Assembly (NCBI GenBank): GCA_027488855.1
Contig: JAIYAV010000092.1
Location: 1 to 33,549 of the forward strand
Length of the DNA stretch: 33,549 bases
Direction of reading: 5' to 3'
From: Saprospiraceae bacterium
GTDB lineage: Bacteria > Bacteroidota > Bacteroidia > Chitinophagales > Saprospiraceae
The translations under genes were made by a program, and so were the position numbers. The notes beneath the pieces were generated by a model that ran no database searches, was not told the origin of the DNA, and saw only the letters and a list, made by a program, of their open reading frames with translations. Position 1 is the first letter of the stretch, and every line of letters starts with the position of its first letter. Below, in pieces: positions 1-6,420 of this stretch.

Positions 1-2
1 AA

Positions 3-731
3 CTAAAAACGGCCTTGCTCCAACGCTTCGACGAGCTGAGTCCCAAGGAGCAAATTACCCAGCTACTTTCTTTGATCAATGATGCCAAAATGCTCATCAA
101 AGCAGGGATACTCGATATTACGGAGAGTTTGCCTTTGTACCAGTTGGGCTTGAGCAGTGGAGCTATATTGTCACAGGGAAAAATCTCGACCAACACCTAT
201 ATGACCATCGTTAGTGCAAGCAACACGAAGGGTTCATTTGATTTTACCAGCCATTTTATGGATACCTACACGCCCTGCTTGCCTGCCGAAGCCCAGAACG
301 ATTGTGCGCATTGGGCCAAAGCGCATACTGCGTATTGGCAAAAAGACCTGCAAGCCTGTTTGGCCATTTTGCAAATGTATCCATTTGAAGCGCTTCAATT
401 CCAATTGACTGGCCGGGTATTGTGTACCCAAGCACATTTTGACCTGTACCTTTCCGACCCCAGTTATCAATTTTATTTACTCAATTACCTTGATGCTTTT
501 GAAAAATGGCTGAGCCGCGATAAAATTTGGGCCAAGCCCAATACCCTGTCTTTTTTACGTTTTGTGCAAGCCTGTCGAACGCTGGTGCGCTACCACAGCG
601 ACCCTGAACCCAATGCCCAAAAAATAGAAAAACTGCTGTGCAACGATGAAAATATTCAAGCCTTGAATTGGTTGAAGCAGAAAACTAGCGCGGTACTGGG
701 CCTAAAAAAGAAGCGGCCGTCCAAAACCTGA
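3..731 (+). CDS. Uncharacterised helical protein, 5' end outside window
   Basis: The reading frame is open to the left window edge (CTA AAA ACG GCC TTG...), so this is the C-terminal ~242 residues of a longer gene. A TTG at 15 is in frame but has no visible ribosome binding site, so I treat the gene as truncated by the window and not as starting there. The protein is soluble, rich in Leu, Ala, Gln and aromatic residues, with helix-like segments (for example LQACLAILQMYPFEALQFQL) that suggest TPR-like helical pairs, and it has a basic tail (LKKKRPSKT). It has no signal peptide or membrane segment in the visible part. I do not recognise a named family; similar long helical proteins of unknown role are common in Saprospiria. 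The next gene lies 509 bases downstream, so no operon partner is visible on that side. Confidence 0.65.
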   Translation, partial: LKTALLQRFDELSPKEQITQLLSLINDAKMLIKAGILDITESLPLYQLGLSSGAILSQGKISTNTYMTIVSASNTKGSFDFTSHFMDTYTPCLPAEAQNDCAHWAKAHTAYWQKDLQACLAILQMYPFEALQFQLTGRVLCTQAHFDLYLSDPSYQFYLLNYLDAFEKWLSRDKIWAKPNTLSFLRFVQACRTLVRYHSDPEPNAQKIEKLLCNDENIQALNWLKQKTSAVLGLKKKRPSKT

Positions 732-1240
732 ACGGCCAGCTTGAATAAAAAAAATTGAGTTTTACGTGCTGTTTTTTGTTGAGATCTAGGAGAATGACAT
801 TTATGGTCAATTGACTACGATGTCTTCCGTAACAACGTTTGGAATAGGCACTGTATGGGGTTGCTGAAGAGGGCAGATGATCAGGTGCTGTGCCATAGAA
901 AACGAGTTTATAGGTAAAAAAAGGGTATTGCCAAGCTTGTAGTCATTGTGGCAGGTACAGTTCTATGAAGGTTAAGCTTCAATCAAGGAAGGGGCATAGG
1001 TACGTGACAGCCAAAAAATTATAAATTATTTTTTGGCTGTCACGTACCTGGTTCTGAAGGTAAAAATGAGAAAGAATAGCCGGAATGCCAAAAAATAGCC
1101 CACTAGATGAAAAATATCTAGAGCTATTCCTAGTATTGGCTAGGGTTTTTACTAAAAACGGATCGGGCGTTTTTTTTACTGCCTGACATGTTATACTTTT
1201 ATCATGATTGTATGTACCAATCATTAAAAATCCTAAAATC
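732..1240. other. Intergenic region with a perfect hairpin
   Basis: This stretch of about 500 bases holds no convincing gene: the reading frames crossing it are short, lack ribosome binding sites and have no family-like composition. Its main content is the 22-bp-arm palindrome at 998-1049 (listed separately). A shorter hairpin (CTAGAT/ATCTAG) lies near 1104-1122. The last 60 bases before the lipoprotein are AT-rich (TTATACTTTTATC at about 1190-1203) and could hold its promoter, but no full Bacteroidota consensus is present. Confidence 0.6.
998..1049. repeat. Perfect 22-bp inverted repeat, 8-base loop
   Basis: The arms at 998-1019 and 1028-1049 are exact reverse complements (AGGTACGTGACAGCC followed by an A-run; the other arm has the T-run first), separated by an 8-base AT loop. 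The A and T runs lie inside the stem, so a transcript in either direction would fold into a very stable hairpin. It is about 190 bases upstream of the lipoprotein start and 270 downstream of the preceding gene. It could be a bidirectional terminator or a small mobile palindrome; the sequence alone does not decide between them. Confidence 0.85.
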
Positions 1241-2089
1241 ATGACCACTACACGTCAACTTTCGCGAACATCGAAATCCCTGCTGTTTTTTGTATTGCTG
1301 TTGAGTTTATTCTGGCAGTCTTGCGGCAATTCTAACAAGCAGAGCAGTCCCAACGAAACTTTAGCCATGGATACCCTGCCAGATGAGGTACGCAGCATTA
1401 CAGCGGCTACTTTAATCAAAAACTTTCAATCTGCGGATGATAAACTTGCTGGCGATTTTTATTTTGGCGGAGATGAATCCTCAGGCAATCGAGCAGTTTG
1501 TTTTCGGCTCAACTCCAGTCAGGTCAAGTCCTTTTTTGAGGAACTCAAACAACAAAAAAACGTTGCTGCACCAGGTGACTCTTTGCAAATCCGCATTCAT
1601 CCGGCACTGCTTGGGAAAGAAGGCAGCAAACGACCTGACCAACCTAACCTCACCCTCTTGATGGACATATTAAAAAATGGTAAGGCCCCCACTGCTGATG
1701 ACCATATCTATTTTCCATTGCGGCCTCGTGGAGGGCTAAATCAAGCCATTAGCGGCAAATTAGCCGATTCTTTAACTCAAAATTGGACAGAAATCCCTAC
1801 AGAGAACTTGGTTCAACAACTCTACCTAAACGGCAAAATTGGTGATGTCAAAAATCGAATTCGGCACTATACTTTTAATACCCAAGATACCGAGGCTATA
1901 TACGCCTATTGGGGGCGCAATCCTGATTGTGGCATGTTTATCTATTTAGGGCAGTATGAAGAAGCAGGCCATGTACCATTCCGGGTCATTATTCGCCTTA
2001 CCCCCAATCCAAATACGTTGCCGCAAGGTAAAAATGGAGGTGAGGAGAATTTTGAGTTTGCCGGACAATGCCCACCGGTTTGTCAATAA
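1241..2089 (+). CDS. Lipoprotein of unknown function
   Basis: This is a 282-residue protein starting at the ATG at 1241. A TTG 33 bases upstream is in frame but would add a non-signal leader. The start gives a classic lipoprotein signal: MTTTRQLSRTSK, a hydrophobic stretch (LLFFVLLLSLF) and the lipobox WQSC, with Cys at about residue 28. A low-complexity Asn/Ser/Gln tether follows (GNSNKQSS). The rest is a mixed alpha/beta domain with 'YFPLRPRGG' and 'YWGRNPDCGMFIYLGQYE' segments and ends in GQCPPVCQ, so a C-terminal disulfide is possible. The protein should be exported and lipid-anchored. I do not recognise a family. It stands alone: 69 bases separate it from the downstream two-component operon, in the same direction, with no strong terminator between. 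Confidence 0.8.
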   Translation: MTTTRQLSRTSKSLLFFVLLLSLFWQSCGNSNKQSSPNETLAMDTLPDEVRSITAATLIKNFQSADDKLAGDFYFGGDESSGNRAVCFRLNSSQVKSFFEELKQQKNVAAPGDSLQIRIHPALLGKEGSKRPDQPNLTLLMDILKNGKAPTADDHIYFPLRPRGGLNQAISGKLADSLTQNWTEIPTENLVQQLYLNGKIGDVKNRIRHYTFNTQDTEAIYAYWGRNPDCGMFIYLGQYEEAGHVPFRVIIRLTPNPNTLPQGKNGGEENFEFAGQCPPVCQ

Positions 2090-2158
2090 TGTGTTCAGGG
2101 ATAAAGTACTTCCTGTATTTCTATAACTAGAGGTACTTTTCCACTAATTCAACAGGGA

Positions 2159-2794
2159 ATGAAATTGAGTATAGCAATACTACTGATCAATATAGCCACC
2201 TTCATTGGGTTGATCCCTTCATTACTTGCCTTTTTTAAAGTCAAAAATTCCACCAGAGCTTATCTTATTTTAGCAGTGCTTGTTTGGCTGGGAACGATAA
2301 TTAGTCTTTTGGCCAGGTTTATAGGTGGTGTGCTGCACCAACCCAACTTATATCTCCTCCATTTTTACACCATCGCCGATTTTATTTTACTGAGTCTTAT
2401 TTTCAAACCCGTACTGCCAGGCTATTTAAGCAGGTTTTTGTTGTATGGTTTTCCGGTTTTTGCGGCCATCAACAGTATTTTTTTTGAACAACTCAAAACT
2501 GAAAATGTCCTGAACCGCTCGATTAGCGCACTGATTCTGATGTTTTATGCCCTCAGCTTTTTTACCAAAACCCTGCGTGAAATGAAAATACTGAAGTTGG
2601 AGCAAGAGCCTTTATTTTGGATCAGCATCGGCGTTTTGTTTTACAATGCAGCAAGTTTCTTCTTCTTTTTATTCAATCATTATCTTGTCGTCATTCCAAA
2701 TTTGTGGCAAACCTATTTTGGAATACACGCTATCTTTACGATTCTCTTATACACTTTTTATACCATCGCATTATGGGTTCATCCGAGGCACTAA
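2159..2794 (+). CDS. Polytopic membrane protein, likely accessory to the kinase
   Basis: This 211-residue protein is almost entirely hydrophobic, with about seven predicted membrane helices starting at residue 4 (LSIAILLINIATFIGLIPSL) and ending at IFTILLYTFYTIALWV. It has no enzymatic motif. The start ATG at 2159 follows an AGGGA-like ribosome binding site. Its 3' end overlaps the next gene, a histidine kinase, by 22 bases, which implies translational coupling. That kinase has only one short membrane helix and no extracellular domain, so this protein is a plausible sensory or membrane partner for it; this is inferred from position alone. In Bacteroidota such small multi-helix proteins next to NarL-type kinases are usually annotated as hypothetical. 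Confidence 0.8.
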   Translation: MKLSIAILLINIATFIGLIPSLLAFFKVKNSTRAYLILAVLVWLGTIISLLARFIGGVLHQPNLYLLHFYTIADFILLSLIFKPVLPGYLSRFLLYGFPVFAAINSIFFEQLKTENVLNRSISALILMFYALSFFTKTLREMKILKLEQEPLFWISIGVLFYNAASFFFFLFNHYLVVIPNLWQTYFGIHAIFTILLYTFYTIALWVHPRH

Positions 2795-3585
2795 ATAGCC
2801 TTCCTTTTCTGCTTACCTTGGGAATTACGGGTATGATCATGCTGGTCACATTCATCATCGTTTTTTTCATCGTCTACCAACGGCGGCTACTCCAGCAACA
2901 ACTGACCTCGCAACAAATGGAAGTATCCTATCAAAAAGAACTATTGACCGCAGGTATTCTGGCCCAGGAAGCCGAGCGCAAACGTATGGCCATAGAACTG
3001 CACGACAGCATTGGCGGCTTGTTGTCGGCGGCGAAGATTTATGTATCCAATGTGAGTCAGGAGCTGGCGGCACCCCAATTTGTACTTTTCAAAGAAAAAG
3101 CCCTGCAAGCCCTCAATGAAAACATCCAGGAAATACGCACCATCACCAATGACCTGTTGCCCCAAAGCCTGGAGCGCCTGGGCATCGTGAGCGCTACCCG
3201 TGGCCTGCTGGAGAAGCTGGAAGAATTGAAACAAATCAAGATCGATTTGCAGGCCAATGCCGAGGAGCGATTTGAAGGAGACCGAGAAAAAGCGCTCTTC
3301 AGGATTTTGCAGGAATTGGTACACAATGCGCTGAAATATTCAGAAGCCAAACACGTAGCCATCCACTTTCAGTTCAGCGACACCCAACTCATGGTGCAGT
3401 ACAAAGACGATGGACAAGGTTTTGACCGAGCAGCTTACGAGCAAAGACCGGGTAGAAAGAGTTTTGGCCTGAAAAACATCGAGCGCCACATGGCTTTTTT
3501 GAACGGAGAACTGAACTATGAAACCTCCCTAGGAAATGGCGTGGAGGTGAATTTAAACCTTCCCATCAATGCCATAAACAAGTAG
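2773..3585 (+). CDS. Sensor histidine kinase, NarL/DesK type (HisKA_3)
   Basis: The protein has about 270 residues. The start is the ATG at 2773 (MGSSEALNS), inside the end of the membrane-protein gene; a longer reading from 2617 would only translate that gene in another frame. Residues 10-34 form one membrane helix, followed by a coiled linker. The HisKA_3 box is ERKRMAIELHDSIGGLL with phospho-acceptor His77. The HATPase_c domain shows the N box (ILQELVHNALKYSEAK), the G1 box (DDGQGFD) and FGLKNIERH. Kinases of this type phosphorylate LuxR-type regulators, and one is encoded 6 bases downstream. With no extracytoplasmic domain, the input probably comes through the overlapping membrane protein or from inside the cell. 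The cognate pairing is well supported by spacing; the signal is unknown. Confidence 0.93.
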   Translation: MGSSEALNSLPFLLTLGITGMIMLVTFIIVFFIVYQRRLLQQQLTSQQMEVSYQKELLTAGILAQEAERKRMAIELHDSIGGLLSAAKIYVSNVSQELAAPQFVLFKEKALQALNENIQEIRTITNDLLPQSLERLGIVSATRGLLEKLEELKQIKIDLQANAEERFEGDREKALFRILQELVHNALKYSEAKHVAIHFQFSDTQLMVQYKDDGQGFDRAAYEQRPGRKSFGLKNIERHMAFLNGELNYETSLGNGVEVNLNLPINAINK

Positions 3586-3591
3586 CAACCC

Positions 3592-4254
3592 ATGGAAACA
3601 CCCATTAAAATCGGCCTGATAGACGACCAAAACCTGTTCCGGGAAGGCATGAAACTCATCCTGAGTACCTTCGCCGAATTGGAGGTTACCCTCGAAGCCG
3701 ATAGTGGCCCCAGTGTATTGACACAATTGGAAAACCATCAACCCGATGTCATCCTGCTGGATTACACCATGCCCGAAATGGATGGGTTTGAAACCATGCA
3801 AAAAATCCAAGCCGCCTACCCTACCATCAAAGTTATCCTACTCACCATGCACTTCGACGAAGCTTTGATGGCCTTCATGATGCAAAACGGCGCCAATGGG
3901 TATCTGCTCAAAGATGAAAATTCAGTGACAGTAAAAAACGCGATTGTTCAGGTGATGGAAAGTGGTCAGTACTTCCCGGATTATGTGTCCAAAGCCTTGT
4001 TGAAACAACTCCAAATCCAGAGCCAAAAACCACGGCGGAGTGTACCTCTGACAAAAGAAACCAGCTTCTCCGAGCGCGAGCGTGAAATACTGGCCATTGT
4101 GGGGAAATACGGTAGACAAGAAATGGCCGACAAGCTGTTTTTATCCATCAAAACGGTGGATTTTCACCTGAAAAATTTACGGGATAAGACGAATGCCAAT
4201 AGTACCGCAGAGTTGGTGCGGTATGCGATGCAGCATGGGTTTCAGGGGGATTGA
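3592..4254 (+). CDS. Response regulator, NarL/FixJ family (REC-LuxR HTH)
   Basis: This 220-residue protein has a receiver domain at residues 5-120, with acidic pocket IDD (10-12), phospho-acceptor Asp57 in ILLDYTMPEMDG, and a conserved Lys in GYLLKDEN. A LuxR-type helix-turn-helix follows at about 157-215 (FSEREREILAIV ... SIKTVDFHLKNLRDKT). It is the partner of the kinase just upstream (6-base gap) and should bind DNA when phosphorylated. Its last codons (ELVRYAMQHGFQGD) are of interest because a nearly identical 35-base stretch recurs at 9432-9466 as part of a gene fragment. A strong terminator follows about 190 bases after the stop. Target genes cannot be read from the sequence. Confidence 0.95.
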   Translation: METPIKIGLIDDQNLFREGMKLILSTFAELEVTLEADSGPSVLTQLENHQPDVILLDYTMPEMDGFETMQKIQAAYPTIKVILLTMHFDEALMAFMMQNGANGYLLKDENSVTVKNAIVQVMESGQYFPDYVSKALLKQLQIQSQKPRRSVPLTKETSFSEREREILAIVGKYGRQEMADKLFLSIKTVDFHLKNLRDKTNANSTAELVRYAMQHGFQGD

Positions 4255-4256
4255 GC

Positions 4257-4424
4257 AGCTTACTCAACATCGGCATTTTAAAAGTGGATGAAGGGGCTTT
4301 TGAACAAAATCAATGGAAAGTGCTACGGCATTTGAATAGCGACCAAACGCACCAGTGGCGGCATGTGCGGATTCCGTATGGGCAGTATGGGGTGCAGCGG
4401 GTGGAGTTGTATGGGTATAAGTAA
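4257..4424 (+). pseudogene. 3' fragment of a DUF5597-type glycosidase gene
   Basis: Directly after the regulator stop, an open frame without a start codon runs to TAA at 4422-4424. It reads LLNIGILKVDEGAFEQNQ, then WKVLRHLNSDQTHQWRHVRI, then PYGQYGVQRVELYGYK and stop. The pattern (E-G-F..W..-RxLNxDxTHxxRHxRxPxxxxGxQRVxLY.Y) matches my memory of the C-terminal end of the DUF5597 domain found after GH35-like beta-galactosidase catalytic domains. Only about 55 of several hundred residues remain, so it is a remnant, probably left by a deletion or by the rearrangement that placed the next genes here. The frame itself is plain; the family call is from recall and moderately sure. Confidence 0.6.
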
Positions 4425-4442
4425 GGCTCCCGCTATGGAAGA

Positions 4443-4487
4443 AAATCATCGCAGCCATTCAGCTGCGATGATTTCGAATGATTTTTT
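4443..4487 (+). terminator. Rho-independent terminator of the two-component operon
   Basis: A perfect 13-bp stem (AAATCATCGCAGC at 4443-4455, complement at 4462-4474) with loop CATTCA is followed 7 bases later by a run of six T. It should end plus-strand transcription from the kinase/regulator operon and the remnant. It also lies just beyond the end of the convergent lectin-protein gene and may work for both. Confidence 0.85.
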
Positions 4488-4529
4488 GTAAAAGTTTAAA
4501 ATTAGAGGGCTTGAAGTAATGGATAGCAA

Positions 4530-6248
4530 CTACTTACTTGACCAAACCGCTCTACCATAAGCCGCGTATAATACCAATGCGCCCGTATCTTCTAATATCA
4601 TTTTCACCGGAACATTTGCTGGATCGCTAAATTTTGGATCGAAGTGTGAATGTGTTTTAGATGACCATTTAGCAGCATTACTTCCATCATATACTACAAG
4701 ATTTCCATCCGTTTGCATTTTCAGGGAAGCTCCTTGAAAATTATACATCATTGAAGCCCATACAAAACCATTATCTGCTGTTTTGTAAATACATAGGTTA
4801 CCATCGCCTTGCATGACCAAGTAATACTGACCATTTGCAGATCTCAACATTTGTAATGTTTTTAAGGTTTCGCCGGCATTTAGTGTGTTGGTTTCAAGCC
4901 CAGAGATGAGCCATTGGCCTGAGGAATTATCAGCTCTACCCGCCTTGGTAATATAGGGCGACTCACCAGAGAGCCAGACGTATTGGTTGTACTTGACGCT
5001 TTTGATGGCGTAATTTCCGTTCGTTTGCTTCTCCAGGCTAAAGTTTGCTCCTTCTGCTGTACTCCAGAGCTTTACCGACCCTGTTGACTCCTTATAACTA
5101 AAGAACAGGCCCTCCCCTTTGACCCTGAGATTACAGTTATTTAGCGGGCCTTGCACGATGAATGACAACGGGGTACCTTTTTTGCAATAGAGCCACTCAT
5201 TGTCTCTAAGTCCGTCTGTAGCACAGAGAAACTCGTTGTTTGCGGCGCTTCGAAGCGTAATGATTTTCTCTGCCACTGCGACTTTGGGAATCGGTAGCGG
5301 CCCTCCCCCTAAAACCATCGGGGTTGTGAGAGTAGACAAAGGCTCAAGGTAAGCTGGCATCTGCTCTGGTATTTTGAACTGAGCACAGACACGTTGGAAA
5401 TTATCTCTGACTTTCCCATAAATTGCCTCATTCGAGGTGTAGTATCCGGTATAGTTAGGGTTTCCAAATTCAATACCGTTTGTATAGGAGTCAATCTGTG
5501 CACGAATCAGGGTCGTAGTAAATTCGCGCGCAGTATTAGATTTGTCAATCAGGATCTGGTTAATGTACTTTCCTTTTCCTCCCCATTGAGTATCCACTTC
5601 TCCTACGGCTGGGCTGTAATTATTGAACAGCGCGCTGGGGGTTTCATTGAGTCCTTCGGCCATGAAACGGCGTACATAATTAATTCCTTCCTCAAGGCAG
5701 CGCAAGGCACACACAGGATCAAAAGGAGGGCGATCTGGTTGATGTCCCATTAATCCATGCCCAAGCGGCTGATAATAAGGGGAGAAATTATTGGCGCTGG
5801 AGTTTGGGTGTACCCGGTGTGCCCAGGTGTCCTGCTGGTAATGAAAAAACACCCCGAGGTACTGGAGCTTTCGAAGACGATCAGGCATACTGATAGCATA
5901 TTTAAACATCAACTCCTTGCGTGCAAGGACGAGATTGGGGTCTGAGCGTTCAGGAAGGGCATGCCAGTAGCCCTCTTCAGGAATATTGGGAATAGCACCA
6001 CCAGGGCCACCGTTGGCAAGTGTCCCGTTGGAATCATCCATCCCCTGGTCACATTGTGCGACAGTCAGGGCATCGTTGTGGTTTAAGCCAGCAGCTCGGC
6101 ACATGACATAGGTCACTTGGTAGTGGGTGTCTGGGTCGTATGCGTAAACCTGCTTGGATGCCAAGGTCAAGAAGAGCATGCTCACGCCGATGATTCGCAT
6201 CGTCGCGAGGGTGAAAACTTTCTTTCTCATAATTTTTGTTTTTTCCAT
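4530..6248 (-). CDS. Secreted HxxxD/H-domain protein with beta-trefoil and B-lectin tail
   Basis: This 572-residue protein has a signal peptide (hydrophobic MRIIGVSMLFLTLA, cleavage near VYA-YDPD, residue 36). The N-terminal domain, about 37-305, carries conserved-looking His/Asp: THYQVTYV (His42), YWHALPE, FFHYQQDTWAH (His136, Asp140, His144) and GHGLMGHQPDRP. This pattern resembles the DUF6765 family and, more loosely, the zinc sites of phospholipase C/S1-P1-type enzymes; enzymatic activity is an inference. Residues about 328-449 look like a ricin/fascin-type beta-trefoil. Residues about 455-572 form a bulb-type mannose-lectin-like domain with motifs QGDGNLCIY and QTDGNLVVY and a degenerate EDTGALVLY. 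Two binding modules on one secreted domain suggest action on glycans or foreign surfaces. The gene is 172 bases downstream of, and co-directional with, the hybrid regulator. The start could also be the ATG six codons in (MRKKV). Confidence 0.75.
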   Translation of the reverse strand: MEKTKIMRKKVFTLATMRIIGVSMLFLTLASKQVYAYDPDTHYQVTYVMCRAAGLNHNDALTVAQCDQGMDDSNGTLANGGPGGAIPNIPEEGYWHALPERSDPNLVLARKELMFKYAISMPDRLRKLQYLGVFFHYQQDTWAHRVHPNSSANNFSPYYQPLGHGLMGHQPDRPPFDPVCALRCLEEGINYVRRFMAEGLNETPSALFNNYSPAVGEVDTQWGGKGKYINQILIDKSNTAREFTTTLIRAQIDSYTNGIEFGNPNYTGYYTSNEAIYGKVRDNFQRVCAQFKIPEQMPAYLEPLSTLTTPMVLGGGPLPIPKVAVAEKIITLRSAANNEFLCATDGLRDNEWLYCKKGTPLSFIVQGPLNNCNLRVKGEGLFFSYKESTGSVKLWSTAEGANFSLEKQTNGNYAIKSVKYNQYVWLSGESPYITKAGRADNSSGQWLISGLETNTLNAGETLKTLQMLRSANGQYYLVMQGDGNLCIYKTADNGFVWASMMYNFQGASLKMQTDGNLVVYDGSNAAKWSSKTHSHFDPKFSDPANVPVKMILEDTGALVLYAAYGRAVWSSK

Positions 6249-6420
6249 GTGGAAAGGTGCTTTTGTTGATGAATGCAGGCCGAGTTGTTTCGGCTGTCAA
6301 AAACTCGCAACAAAAGTGAGGCACCCCGAGTGACATTTTCCGTCAGTCTTGTAGCATTTTCCATCAAAATGAGGGTAAAAAGGGTAAAAACACCCAGTAC
6401 CGGCCAGCATCATCCAAAAA

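Noticed and set aside
979-1248. An 89-codon minus-strand frame across the 998-1049 palindrome
   Set aside because: It runs through the hairpin and into the lipoprotein start, has no ribosome binding site and no recognisable domain.
2617-2772. N-terminal extension of the NarL-type kinase
   Set aside because: This part only re-reads the upstream membrane-protein gene in another frame; the ATG at 2773 gives a normal N terminus with a membrane helix.
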